A stretch of DNA of 64,000 nt from the NCBI GenBank assembly GCA_045538305.1, contig JAZSRC010000016.1:1-64000 (forward strand), in the 5' to 3' direction. A model generated the notes under the pieces. That model did not search any database and was not told the DNA's origin. It was given only the letters and a program-made list of their open reading frames with translations. Source of the stretch: SFHK01 sp045538305. Lineage in GTDB: Bacteria; Bacillota; Clostridia; Christensenellales; Aristaeellaceae. The translations under genes were made by a program, and so were the position numbers. How positions within the stretch are numbered: position 1 is the first letter of the stretch; the number at the start of each line of letters is the position of its first letter. Below are positions 55,825-64,000 of this stretch, in pieces.

Positions 55825-58800
55825 TCAGGAAATGGTAACCGTTCCGCCTTCGTACATTTTGTAGGATTGTGAAGCAAGCACGAGACTGCCTTCTTCCATC
55901 ACATAGCGGGTAATGATGCTTCCGATATTGTCCCAATTATAGCCTCCGGCAGTTGTGCGAATGCTGAACACAAGGTCATAGACACCGTCTTCATTGAGTT
56001 CATAGCTCATGCTGCCCAGCCCCTCATCCGAAATCGTTTTTCCGGTACGCTTGAAACCACTGTAGGGAAGCGGCATTTCGCCGTTGATTCGAATATTGGT
56101 AGGCAGAATGGTTCCGCTGAAATGGGTATTGTCGCTGAACGAAGCCTGAATATCGATATTATCAGAGAAATTGCTGCCTGTGAATTCCTTGATAATCTCC
56201 AGCCTGCCGTCCGTTTCACGCATAACAATCGCTTCATGTCCCATACCGGTTCCGCTATTAGCGAGCTGCAGTACATAGGTATACTCGCCGTTGCCCATAT
56301 CCACGCCGAAGAAATCCATAGCCATCGTGTACCAGCTTGTTTGATAAACAAAATCCTGAGAGCAATTCTCGTGGCTGATCGTTACCTTTTCGATCCAATT
56401 ATTCGTTTCTACGGCAATGAACACCTTAGGAATGCCGTGCGGACAAGTTCCGTCGGCGGTCAGTGCCTGTACACGCTTGGTTTCATTGCCCGTATGGGCG
56501 GAGATCACCGGCAGGCAGAGGGGTACAAGCGCAGTATCAAAGCTCACCCTGTAGCCATTTTCATACTCCAGATCGCTGAAAGTTTTTGCCATATAGCCGT
56601 CCTTGGAGAAGGAAATGGCATAGGTTCCTCTGCCGAGCTTATCGATGCAATACCCGCCTTTCGAATCGGTATAGGCGTTTAAGGTTTTCCCGTTTGGCAG
56701 AGTGAGCTTTACCAGAACACCCTGAAGGGTTTGGCCGGTGTGTTTGTCGGTGACCGTTCCCTGAATGATCAGTTCTTCCTCCTTGATCACTACATCCTTC
56801 GGACATCCCGCAACGCTGAATTCCGTCGAAACGCTGCCGGAATCAAAGCTCGCCTCGGCGGTATATCTGGCGTCATACAGATAAACATCATCCGGGCTTA
56901 CCAGGGTCTCCCTGCTGCCGTTAGAGCCGGTAATGCCGACGTCTATACCCTCTATCGGCTGTCCGTACATGTCCTGTGTGAAAACACTCACGCGATATTT
57001 GTTATTGGGGCATATTCCGAAGCCTTTTTCAAGTTTTCCGCCGAATATGCTTTCCTTTTCATTGATGATGGATATATACATATCCATCAAATCTTCGTCG
57101 ATATAGAAAATTTCTTTATCCAGCAGATCGCCGCTGAAATCCTCGGTGATATTGTAATAGATATTTGCATTCGCCGTAGCAAAGATATCGGCGTCAATGG
57201 ACAGACAGGAATCGCAGGCGTGGATTTGGTCATCGTCTACAGGCGGTTCATAGCCCGCGTGCATTTTTCCGAACAGGGTACCTGTTGCATTCACGCCCAC
57301 CTGTCCGCTGATCTTTGCACCGAAAAAGTCCCAGATTCCGATATCCAATGTAACCTCGGGGCCGGCATCGGCATGGAAATTCACCTCAAGCTCCGCATCC
57401 GCCCAATGGTTGCCAGGTTCTTCCTTCTCGACAAACCCGCTTTTGGTGTCCCATTTGAAGCCGATAAGCTTATCAAAGCCGATATCCACAACGCCGATGC
57501 CTTGAACTCCGGCATTAAAGGGCAGGGTTACCGTCAGATCGGCAGGCAAATTGATGACGGGAATGATAACCTTGCCCGAATAAATATCCAGCTCAATCTC
57601 GCCTTCTTTGGTCGAATACTCCCCTTCAAGCGTCGCAATGCCGTTGCCCCACACATGTGCATCCACGTCAAATAGAAAATAATCCTTGCCCAGATTCTTT
57701 TTATCATATTCCGCGGTTACATAAATGCTCATACCGCATTTTACATTCACGGTTAAAATACCGTTCCCATAAACAAACGTTTCATCATAATTGATCACAT
57801 TGCCGACTTCAAGACCCGCCGAAGAGCCATCGGTCTCCATGTGCCCATTAATGCTCAGCTTATCGTAAACGTCCGAAAGACACAGGTCCGCATCCGCTTC
57901 AACAGTGATTGTGCCGCTTTTTCCCATGAGAACAGAACCGACCTTCACCGGAGTCTGTATTCCGTTCACATTCAGCATCAGTATGTCGCCGACGGCAGGC
58001 GTATTTCCATCGAAATCAGAAGCAGAAAAGGAATACCTGCTTCCGCTGAGATTGGCTTCACCGGGAACGCGCACAACGCCCTCGGCAAGCACGGCGAAAC
58101 CTGCGTCTCCAAAATCCAGCACTCTGTCGGAAGGGTAATCCTCTGCACCCGCATCTTCGGCCTGCGCATACGCACGGGTATGGCGGATATCGCGAACCGG
58201 TTCTGTAAGCGCTTTTCCGGCCTGATCAAGAAGAACTGCTTCGAGAATAAAATACTCAGGCAGCGCGTTCTCCACGGGCAAACGCATATATTCGCCCTTC
58301 CGTCCGGCTTCTGCGCCGGCGCTTACGCTTATCAAAACGCTTTCGTCCTCATCGTCAAGGAAATAAAAGCGCAGAATACAGGATTCGCCGGTTTCAATCT
58401 GTGCCGCAGCATATACGCCATCAGCGTCCTGCTTCAGTTCTATGCCGTTTATGGAATACTGTCCTTCCGCCGCTGATTCATCAAGCACCTCATATCTCAC
58501 ATCGCTGAAGGCAGCCCATCTGTGGGCGTAGCTGTCCTTATAGACCGTGATAACCAGATTATCACAGCCGTCAAACGCATCGTCAGCGATAAACTCAACG
58601 GATTCCGGAAGTAAAATCTCGGACAGGCTGCTGTTCATAAACGCCCGCTCGCGGATTTCCGTTACATTTTCCGCCAATATGACTTTATCAATGGACGAAG
58701 CCTCATAGAACGCTTCGCTTTCGATGATTGTCAGCGCTTCAGGCATATCCAGCGAAGAAGCAAAGGCAAAAACACCCGCATTCATCAGTATACATACCAA

Positions 58801-58836
58801 TCCCAAAGCGAGCAAACTCCGTATACCAGACCTCAT
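55825..58836 (-). CDS. Large secreted BspA-like leucine-rich surface protein
   Basis: The 1003-residue protein has a signal peptide (about residues 1-28), three or four LRR-5 repeats (32-105; LDMPEALTIIESEAFYEAS, AENVTEIRERAFMNSS, LPESVEFIADDAFDGC), and a long middle region of unknown beta-rich domains. At about 690-760 lies a carboxypeptidase regulatory-like/Cna-B-type module (QGTVTDKHTGQTLQGVLVKLTLPNG then KGGYCIDKLGRGTYAISFSKDGY). No LPXTG motif or terminal transmembrane segment is seen, so it is released or held non-covalently. The ATG at 58836 has GGAGG at seven bases; an upstream TTG is also in frame. Adhesion or carbohydrate binding is conceivable; nothing is proven. Confidence 0.8.
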   Translation of the reverse strand: MRSGIRSLLALGLVCILMNAGVFAFASSLDMPEALTIIESEAFYEASSIDKVILAENVTEIRERAFMNSSLSEILLPESVEFIADDAFDGCDNLVITVYKDSYAHRWAAFSDVRYEVLDESAAEGQYSINGIELKQDADGVYAAAQIETGESCILRFYFLDDEDESVLISVSAGAEAGRKGEYMRLPVENALPEYFILEAVLLDQAGKALTEPVRDIRHTRAYAQAEDAGAEDYPSDRVLDFGDAGFAVLAEGVVRVPGEANLSGSRYSFSASDFDGNTPAVGDILMLNVNGIQTPVKVGSVLMGKSGTITVEADADLCLSDVYDKLSINGHMETDGSSAGLEVGNVINYDETFVYGNGILTVNVKCGMSIYVTAEYDKKNLGKDYFLFDVDAHVWGNGIATLEGEYSTKEGEIELDIYSGKVIIPVINLPADLTVTLPFNAGVQGIGVVDIGFDKLIGFKWDTKSGFVEKEEPGNHWADAELEVNFHADAGPEVTLDIGIWDFFGAKISGQVGVNATGTLFGKMHAGYEPPVDDDQIHACDSCLSIDADIFATANANIYYNITEDFSGDLLDKEIFYIDEDLMDMYISIINEKESIFGGKLEKGFGICPNNKYRVSVFTQDMYGQPIEGIDVGITGSNGSRETLVSPDDVYLYDARYTAEASFDSGSVSTEFSVAGCPKDVVIKEEELIIQGTVTDKHTGQTLQGVLVKLTLPNGKTLNAYTDSKGGYCIDKLGRGTYAISFSKDGYMAKTFSDLEYENGYRVSFDTALVPLCLPVISAHTGNETKRVQALTADGTCPHGIPKVFIAVETNNWIEKVTISHENCSQDFVYQTSWYTMAMDFFGVDMGNGEYTYVLQLANSGTGMGHEAIVMRETDGRLEIIKEFTGSNFSDNIDIQASFSDNTHFSGTILPTNIRINGEMPLPYSGFKRTGKTISDEGLGSMSYELNEDGVYDLVFSIRTTAGGYNWDNIGSIITRYVMEEGSLVLASQSYKMYEGGTVTIS

Positions 58837-58962
58837 AGTCAATCCTCCGCTCCCATTCCGTTCATCGACAACCGACGCTTTTATTACTGATAAAAAATTA
58901 TAAATACGTTTTCAGGTGCGTTCATCGTTTTGATGTTAAATCAAGCACAATTTTACAGAAAA

Positions 58963-58997
58963 GAGGCTTCTGCAGCGAAACAAGCTGTAAAAGCCCC
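58963..58997 (-). terminator. Terminator of glyA
   Basis: On the minus strand GGGGCTTTTACAGC (58997-58984) pairs with GCTGCAGAAGCCTC (58976-58963) with G-U and one mismatched pair around a seven-base loop, then TTTTCTGT follows. Confidence 0.7.
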
Positions 58998-59021
58998 TTT
59001 TATCCATATTTCTAAAGTCTG

Positions 59022-60257
59022 TTATTCATACAGCGGAAACCGTGCGGTAAGCGCCAGCGCTCTCTTGGATACGCCTTCAACGGCTGCCTCTCCGCCCTCA
59101 ATGATATCGGAAATCATGTCGGCAATTTCGATCATTTCGGCTTCTTTCATGCCGCGCGTAGTGACGGCGGGCGTACCAATGCGAATGCCGCTGGTAATGA
59201 AGGGGGAGCGCTTTTCTCCGGGCACGGTGTTTTTGTTTACTGTGATGTGCGCGTCGTCCAGCATGTGCTCAAGCGCCTTACCGGTTACATCGCGTTCGGA
59301 AAGATCCAAAAGCATCAGGTGGTTGTCAGTGCCGCCGGAAACCAGCGATATGCCGCGCTCTACAAAGCGGTTTGCCATAACGCCGGCGTTTTTCACAATC
59401 TGCTTCTGATAGGCTTTGAACTCATCAGACAGCGCCTCTTTAAAGCACACAGCCTTGGCGGCAATGATGTGCATCAGCGGACCGCCCTGCGTTCCGGGAA
59501 AAATCGCCTTATCGATGGCCTTGGCATACTTTTCACGGCAAAGGATCATGCCGCCGCGCGGACCTCTGAGCGTCTTATGCGTGGTAGTGGTGACGACGTC
59601 CGCATACGGAACGGGACTCATATGCTCGCCCGCGGCTACGAGGCCGGCGATGTGCGCCATATCCACCATCAGATATGCTTCGCATGCATCCGCGATTTCA
59701 CGCAGACGTTTGAAATCGATGGCGCGCGCATATGCGCTTGCGCCGGCGACAATCATCCTCGGCTTGGCTTCAAGCGCGATTCTCATTACGTCGTCATAAT
59801 CGATTTTGCCCGTTTCGGCGTTCACGCCATAGGGCACAAAGTGAAAATACGAACCGGAAAGGTTTGCGCTGCTTCCGTGAGTGAGATGTCCGCCGTTATC
59901 AAGCGCCATGCCCATCACGGTATCGCCGGGCTTGAGAAGCGCAAAGTATACCGCAATATTCGCCTGCGCGCCGGAATGCGGCTGCACGTTGGCGTGCTCC
60001 GCTCCGAACAGCTCGCATGCGCGCTTCTTCGCAATCTCTTCGGCTACATCCACGGCGTAGCAGCCGCCATAATAGCGCTTCCCCGGATAGCCTTCCGCGT
60101 ATTTGTTCGTGAGCACGCTGCCCATTGCCGCAAGAACGGCTTCGCTTACATAGTTTTCAGAAGCGATCAGTTCAATGTTTTCCCTTTGGCGCTTAAGCTC
60201 CGCGTCAAAGGACGCACAAAGCTCCGGATCATACGCTCGGATCAGATCGAAATTCAT
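59022..60257 (-). CDS. glyA: Serine hydroxymethyltransferase
   Basis: Interconverts serine and glycine with tetrahydrofolate, supplying one-carbon units. The 411 residues show the N-terminal ELKRQRENIELIASENYVSEAV, YAEGYPGKRYYGGC, HSGAQAN, the PLP lysine in TTTTHKTLRGPRGG and GTPAVTTRGMKE. It begins at ATG 60257 after CGGAGG. It follows the glycyl-tRNA synthetase gene by 24 bases, forming a two-gene glycine operon. Confidence 0.96.
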   Translation of the reverse strand: MNFDLIRAYDPELCASFDAELKRQRENIELIASENYVSEAVLAAMGSVLTNKYAEGYPGKRYYGGCYAVDVAEEIAKKRACELFGAEHANVQPHSGAQANIAVYFALLKPGDTVMGMALDNGGHLTHGSSANLSGSYFHFVPYGVNAETGKIDYDDVMRIALEAKPRMIVAGASAYARAIDFKRLREIADACEAYLMVDMAHIAGLVAAGEHMSPVPYADVVTTTTHKTLRGPRGGMILCREKYAKAIDKAIFPGTQGGPLMHIIAAKAVCFKEALSDEFKAYQKQIVKNAGVMANRFVERGISLVSGGTDNHLMLLDLSERDVTGKALEHMLDDAHITVNKNTVPGEKRSPFITSGIRIGTPAVTTRGMKEAEMIEIADMISDIIEGGEAAVEGVSKRALALTARFPLYE

Positions 60258-60280
60258 GGTTGCCTCCGAATTAATTGAAA

Positions 60281-61660
60281 TCAAAACTCCATTTTCTTTT
60301 CAAGCCATGCGGTCAATTCGTCAATGTCCACAAGCGTCTGCTCCATGGTATCGCGGTCGCGCACAGTAACTTTGTTGGTGGCTTCGGTATCGAAGTCGAT
60401 GGTTACGCAGAAGGGCGTTCCGGCCTCGTCTGCGCGGCGATAGCGCTTGCCGATAGAACCGGTTTCATCGTATTCGCACATAAACTTCTTGGACAGCTTG
60501 GCGTACACTTCCTTAGCCTTATCGCCAAGCTTGTTCTTCTGAAGCGGCAGTACCGCGCACTTGATGGGTGCCAGCGCCGGATGCAGATGCAGAACCGTGC
60601 GTACATCGCCGCCCTCCAGCTCTTCTTCCTCATAGGCATTGCACAGGAAGGCCAGAACCAGACGCTCTACGCCGACGGAGGGTTCTACGCAATAGGGGAT
60701 AAACTTTTCGTTGGTCGTGGGATCCATGTATTCCATGGATTTGCCGGAATGCTCCTGATGCTGCTTGAGGTCGTAATCGGTGCGGTCGGCAATGCCCCAC
60801 AGCTCGCCCCAGCCGAACGGGAACAGATACTCAAAGTCGGTGGTTGCCTTGGAATAGAAGGCCAGCTTCTCAGGCTCATGGTCTCTCAGTCTCAGGCACT
60901 CTTCCTTAAGGCCGAGGGAGATCAGCCAGTCGCGGCAGAAGGAACGCCAGTAGTTGAACCACTCCAGATCCTCGCCGGGCTTGCAGAAGAATTCAAGCTC
61001 CATCTGCTCGAATTCCAGTACGCGGAAGATAAAGTTGCCGGGGGTAATCTCGTTGCGGAAAGACTTTCCGATCTGGCAGATACCGGCGGGCAGCTTTTTG
61101 CGGGTGGTACGCATGGCGTTAAGGAAATTGACAAAAATGCCCTGCGCAGTCTCGGGGCGGAGCAGTACTTCAGAAGCGGAGGCTTCGTTTACGCCCAAAT
61201 GGGTTTTGAACATCAGGTTGAACTGGCGAATGCCAGTAAAATCCTTCTTGCCGCAAACGGGGCATACGATGTCATGCTCGGCTATGTAGGCTTCAAGCTC
61301 GGAATTTTTCCAGCCGTCGCCGGTCTCGGCACCGTTGGTGAAGTCTTCAATCAGCTTGTCTGCGCGGAAGCGGGCTTTGCAGGCCTTGCAATCCATCAGC
61401 GGATCGTTGAATCCGCCTACGTGACCGGAGGCTACCCATACTTCGCGGTTCATCAGAATGCCGCAGTCCAGACCGGTGTTGTACGGGCTTTCCTGTACAA
61501 ATTTCTGCCACCAGGCCTTTTTGATGTTGTTTTTGAACTCCACGCCAAGGGGACCAAAGTCCCAGGTGTTGGCCAGTCCGCCGTAGATTTCGGAACCGGC
61601 AAAGATATATCCCTTATTTTTGCAAAGAGCAACAAGCTTGTCCATAGTCAGCGCTGCCAT
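60281..61660 (-). CDS. glyS: Glycyl-tRNA synthetase (alpha2 type)
   Basis: Class II aminoacyl-tRNA synthetase of the homodimeric type found in Gram-positive bacteria, archaea and eukaryotes rather than the alpha2beta2 form. The 459 residues begin MDKLVALCKNKGYIFAGSEIYGG and contain WDFGPLGVEFKNNIKKAWW, REVWVASGHVGGFNDPLMDCK, motif 2 SFRNEITPGNFIFRVLEFEQMELEFF, and motif 3 near GVERLVLAFL. A zinc-binding pair (CKACKA and CPVCGKK) is present. AAGGGATGA precedes the ATG. The gene has a promoter and no T-box leader. Confidence 0.96.
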   Translation of the reverse strand: MAALTMDKLVALCKNKGYIFAGSEIYGGLANTWDFGPLGVEFKNNIKKAWWQKFVQESPYNTGLDCGILMNREVWVASGHVGGFNDPLMDCKACKARFRADKLIEDFTNGAETGDGWKNSELEAYIAEHDIVCPVCGKKDFTGIRQFNLMFKTHLGVNEASASEVLLRPETAQGIFVNFLNAMRTTRKKLPAGICQIGKSFRNEITPGNFIFRVLEFEQMELEFFCKPGEDLEWFNYWRSFCRDWLISLGLKEECLRLRDHEPEKLAFYSKATTDFEYLFPFGWGELWGIADRTDYDLKQHQEHSGKSMEYMDPTTNEKFIPYCVEPSVGVERLVLAFLCNAYEEEELEGGDVRTVLHLHPALAPIKCAVLPLQKNKLGDKAKEVYAKLSKKFMCEYDETGSIGKRYRRADEAGTPFCVTIDFDTEATNKVTVRDRDTMEQTLVDIDELTAWLEKKMEF

Positions 61661-61691
61661 GAAATCATCCCTTTAAATAAAATTTGGATAT

Positions 61692-61720
61692 ATGATATCA
61701 TTCAAAAAACGAAGCAACAA
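61692..61720 (-). promoter_or_regulatory. Promoter of glyS-glyA
   Basis: On the minus strand TTGTTG (61720-61715) and TATCAT (61697-61692) are 17 bases apart, 32 bases upstream of the glyS ATG. Confidence 0.55.
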
Positions 61721-61869
61721 GCATTTCCCGGTTAACACGATAATTTATAACATATAGTATTACAAATACTGTTATCCCTTCCATTCATAAATGGAAAAGA
61801 TTATGCATGGAAAGATCCTTTTAGAACCAGAATACTTCCAAAAGCCTGTTACGCAGAACACAGGCGCGA

Positions 61870-61898
61870 TTGCAAACATCGTCAAAATATGTTAAAAT
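61870..61898 (+). promoter_or_regulatory. Promoter of the membrane protein-Smr operon
   Basis: TTGCAA (61870-61875) and TAAAAT (61893-61898) are 17 bases apart, 36 bases before the ATG at 61934. The rest of the 61740-61870 gap is AT-rich without other recognisable signals. Confidence 0.65.
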
Positions 61899-61933
61899 AA
61901 AAAAAACGGCTAAAACGCCGGGAAAGAGACTTT

Positions 61934-62764
61934 ATGAACGCCAAACGCATCATTTGCCTGATCCTTGCCATACTGCTCACCGCCTGTTCATTAATCATTT
62001 TGTTCCCGAACTGGCTGAGAACCCATGTGAAGGACGAGGACCTGGAAAAAAAGGGCGTGAGCCTTGAAAAGCTGTCGATGACCGAATTCCCGTTTTACGG
62101 CGGCAAGGAAGAAGTTTTCGGCATTCGGGAGCTTGCCGCGTCGTACAAGGATTTTATCGCCAAGGGCGCAAAACCCGCGCCGAACATTGGAAACTCATTA
62201 TTAAAGCTTACCCACAGAGACGACTTTATTCAGGAACTGTACGCATTTTTCCTGATTTCGCTTCTGACCATTCCCGTGTATATGCTGATCCGTCTGATTA
62301 TATTCGACGGCGTATATGAAATATCCGATCTTTCGCCGCTGGTTATACGCTTTTTCATCCGAGGGATATTTGCCGCAATGGCAAGCATTGTAACGGTGTT
62401 CGTCACCTGGTTTTTGTACCGCACCGTTGTGTTTGACATCGTGCTTTCATTCCTGATTGAAAAGCTTGGCAGTATTACAAACGTTCAGTTTGCCCTCAAC
62501 GCCACCAATATATTCCTGCTGGTGGTAATTGCGCTTGGTGTAATCGCGCTTTTACGGCAAACGCTGTTTCGTGGTTCGATCATGTCTTCGATATTGGGAT
62601 GTCTGATGCGGACCTTGCTGTTTGTGATACTAATCGCCGTATGCACCGTTTTCATCCCGGGTATCACCTTCCGTACGGTCCTTTTCCTGCTGGTCATGAT
62701 CCTTGTAATCGGCATTCTGAAAACCATTTTACTGCCCGAAAAAAAGACGGTTGTACGTCGGTAA
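61934..62764 (+). CDS. Multi-span membrane protein of unknown function
   Basis: The 276-residue protein has an N-terminal span (IICLILAILLTACSLIILFP) and at least four further spans after about residue 105 (for example AFFLISLLTIPVYMLIRLIIF, IFAAMASIVTVFVTWFLY, NIFLLVVIALGVIALL, TVLFLLVMILVIGILKTILL), with an outer or periplasm-facing loop of about 80 residues between the first and second. No known family was recognised. It is read with the Smr gene 12 bases downstream. Function unknown. Confidence 0.7.
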   Translation: MNAKRIICLILAILLTACSLIILFPNWLRTHVKDEDLEKKGVSLEKLSMTEFPFYGGKEEVFGIRELAASYKDFIAKGAKPAPNIGNSLLKLTHRDDFIQELYAFFLISLLTIPVYMLIRLIIFDGVYEISDLSPLVIRFFIRGIFAAMASIVTVFVTWFLYRTVVFDIVLSFLIEKLGSITNVQFALNATNIFLLVVIALGVIALLRQTLFRGSIMSSILGCLMRTLLFVILIAVCTVFIPGITFRTVLFLLVMILVIGILKTILLPEKKTVVRR

Positions 62765-62776
62765 ACGGAGGCGGCC

Positions 62777-63019
62777 ATGAACGCTATCGTCGAAATTGAT
62801 CTGCACGGCAAAAACCTTGAACAGGCGCGGGACGCGCTGGATGAAGCGCTGCGCAATGTTGACATGAGCGTATATCGCGTACGCGTCATACACGGATTCA
62901 ACAACGGAACCGCCATACAAACCATGATCCGCCGCGAGTATGGAATGCACTTTAAGGTCATCCGCGTTTCGCGCGGTCCCAGCAACGGGCAGACGGACTT
63001 GATCTTACGGGAATACTGA
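62777..63019 (+). CDS. Smr-domain protein
   Basis: The 80-residue protein consists of a stand-alone Smr domain: IDLHGKNLEQARDALDEAL, the conserved VRVIHGFNNGTAIQTMIRREY motif, and DLILREY. Smr domains are nucleases or nucleic-acid-binding units found at the MutS2 C-terminus; solitary forms act on stalled ribosomes or mRNA in some organisms. Here it lies 12 bases after a membrane protein gene, GGAGG precedes it. A link with recombination control or translation quality control is possible but not shown. Confidence 0.85.
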   Translation: MNAIVEIDLHGKNLEQARDALDEALRNVDMSVYRVRVIHGFNNGTAIQTMIRREYGMHFKVIRVSRGPSNGQTDLILREY

Positions 63020-63060
63020 ACAAAATCACTACTTCACAGTATTCAGAAGCTACTTAATAA

Positions 63061-63115
63061 ACCAAAGGGCTTTATGCGCATATTTCAGTCGCATAAAGCC
63101 CTTTGGTATTTTATT
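63061..63115. terminator. Strong bidirectional terminator
   Basis: Bases 63061-63078 and 63090-63107 form a perfect 18-bp stem with an eleven-base loop, followed by ATTTTATT. It separates the convergent Smr and SDR genes. Confidence 0.85.
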
Positions 63116-63123
63116 GTGTGAAT

Positions 63124-63840
63124 TTACATGCCGAATCCTCCGTTTACCCCAAGCACCTGGCCGGTGATAAACGACGCGTCATCCGACAAAAGGAATCTGA
63201 CCGCCTTGGCTACATCCATAGGCGCTCCGATGCGCATAAGCGGCGTTTCCTCCTTCAGGGCAGCAAGCGCTTCGGCGTCAAAGCAAGAAAGCATGTCCGT
63301 CATGATCACGCCGGGGGAAACGGCGTTTACGCGTACACCCGACGGTCCCGCCTCCTTGGAAAGGGCGCGCGTCAGGCCGATTACGCCCGCCTTGGACGCA
63401 GAATAATGCGCTTCCATAGATGCACCGACTTCGCCCCAGATGCTGGTGATAAAAACAATCGATCCCCTTTTGCGCGAAATCATACCGGGAAGCACCGCCT
63501 GCGCCAGAAATGCGCTGCCGGACAGGTTCACGTCCAGCATACGCCGCCAATCGTCGCCCGTCATGTCCTGAAACAGAAGCTGCTGGGCAATACCGGCCGA
63601 CGCCACTACAGAATCCACGCGCCCCATATGCTTTTCCGCCTCGTCAAACGCCCGGAACACGCTTTCCCGCACCGCTACATCCGCACGGATGGGATAAGCG
63701 CCCGTTTCATCCGCCAATGCCTTCGCGCGCTTTTCAGCCTTTTCATATAAAAACGATACGGTATATCCGCTTTCGGACAGAAGCCTTACGCATGCCTCGC
63801 CGATTCCTCGGGAGCCACCGGAAATCAATACGCTGTTCAT
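63124..63840 (-). CDS. Short-chain dehydrogenase/reductase (FabG-like)
   Basis: NAD(P)-dependent oxidoreductase of 238 residues. It has the Rossmann motif GGSRGIGEACV (8-18), NASAG-type sequence VVASAGIAQQ, catalytic Ser in ITSIWGEVG, and YSASK with the catalytic Tyr and Lys, ending GQVLGVNGGFGM. It resembles 3-oxoacyl-ACP reductase FabG but is isolated from fatty-acid genes, so a role in other alcohol/ketone chemistry is equally possible. The start ATG lies at 63840. Confidence 0.86.
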   Translation of the reverse strand: MNSVLISGGSRGIGEACVRLLSESGYTVSFLYEKAEKRAKALADETGAYPIRADVAVRESVFRAFDEAEKHMGRVDSVVASAGIAQQLLFQDMTGDDWRRMLDVNLSGSAFLAQAVLPGMISRKRGSIVFITSIWGEVGASMEAHYSASKAGVIGLTRALSKEAGPSGVRVNAVSPGVIMTDMLSCFDAEALAALKEETPLMRIGAPMDVAKAVRFLLSDDASFITGQVLGVNGGFGM

Positions 63841-63924
63841 CGTTTAACGCCCTCCATATTCTATGATAACATTCCACATTTCCATCGGATTTCCTTCCGG
63901 AAACACGATAATCGCCAAGGATTC

Positions 63925-63953
63925 TTGACAGTTTTGCCTTTTCACTATAAAAT
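63925..63953 (+). promoter_or_regulatory. Strong promoter for a gene beyond the window
   Basis: TTGACA (63925-63930) and TAAAAT (63948-63953) are 17 bases apart. A ribosome-binding-like CGGAGGA follows at about 63977, so a gene probably starts just outside or at the very end of the window. Confidence 0.65.
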
Positions 63954-64000
63954 AGAGGATGGATTATTGTGTGCTCGGAGGATACGGTTACGAGAACTCA

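Noticed and set aside
60275..61735. 486-codon frame opposite glyS
   Set aside because: Antisense shadow; glyS has full motif support on the other strand.
61661..61933. Possible T-box leader for glyS or a glycine riboswitch
   Set aside because: The conserved T-box AGGGTGG-type element and the tandem glycine aptamer cores were not found; the gap is short and AT-rich.
1..64000. CRISPR array, rRNA or tRNA genes
   Set aside because: No regularly spaced repeats and no tRNA- or rRNA-like sequences were recognised in any intergenic gap.

Overview
The window is a chromosomal segment of a Gram-positive bacterium, most likely a gut-associated member of the Bacillota class Clostridia. This is inferred from AGGAGG-type ribosome binding sites, frequent TTG and GTG starts, many promoters with a 17-base spacer and a TATAAT-like -10, GC near 50 percent with GC-rich third positions, Clostridia-type families (DUF4317, BspA-like leucine-rich proteins, class II GalT, BdhA-type alcohol dehydrogenase), and a full set of Gram-positive cell-wall genes (LCP, MurF, Ddl). 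No rRNA, tRNA, CRISPR array or intact mobile element was found.

Layout. 1-106: tail of a probable transposase. 247-3816: RsuA-like pseudouridine synthase, rRNA methyltransferase-like protein, Xaa-Pro peptidase and iron alcohol dehydrogenase, a tightly packed operon. 3909-5346: SdpI-like membrane protein with an autoregulated ArsR repressor. 5454-8619: LCP enzyme, GH130 phosphorylase and Mrp/NBP35 ATPase. 8809-13310: gyrB-gyrA. 13567-16765: RpiR regulator, BaiN-type flavoprotein and a secreted zinc-finger-like protein. 16893-22144: DUF1294 protein, then a leftward MATE-NUDIX-GDPD-DUF4317-UroD-like operon. 22268-28993: secreted protein, kinase-NACHT fusion, helix-turn-helix-like protein and a second MATE. 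29175-30985: LRR-NlpC/P60 protein and metA. 31096-39247: sugar island with a third MATE, GH32, GH35, a metallo-hydrolase and divergent galT/galK. 39275-40940: tsaE-tsaB-rimI. 41042-44721: hydrolase, a membrane-embedded MurF and a Ddl. 44797-46986: SGNH hydrolase, RluF-like synthase and a UBA/DUF4342 protein. 47041-47860: decayed IS3-family element. 47903-52872: iscR-iscS-iscU-acetyltransferase-psuG-cysS operon. 53076-55692: membrane-anchored protein with an ABC transporter. 55825-58836: very large secreted BspA-like protein. 59022-61660: glyS-glyA. 61934-63840: membrane protein, Smr protein and an SDR reductase.

How the parts work together. The sugar island encodes release of galactose from beta-galactosides (GH35) and two Leloir enzymes (GalK, GalT), but galE is not here. 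The isc operon makes and delivers sulfur from cysteine and ends with cysteinyl-tRNA synthetase; its promoter carries two copies of a 17-base element that could bind IscR. MurF and Ddl act in consecutive steps of peptidoglycan precursor synthesis, and the MurF is unusual in having a multi-span membrane domain.

The best candidate for an undescribed system is the leftward gene set at 22268-27577. It holds a helix-turn-helix-like protein, a 974-residue protein joining a protein kinase, a NACHT-type NTPase, one membrane span and an outer domain, and a secreted protein four bases downstream. This is an inference from domain order and gene context only; no function has been shown.
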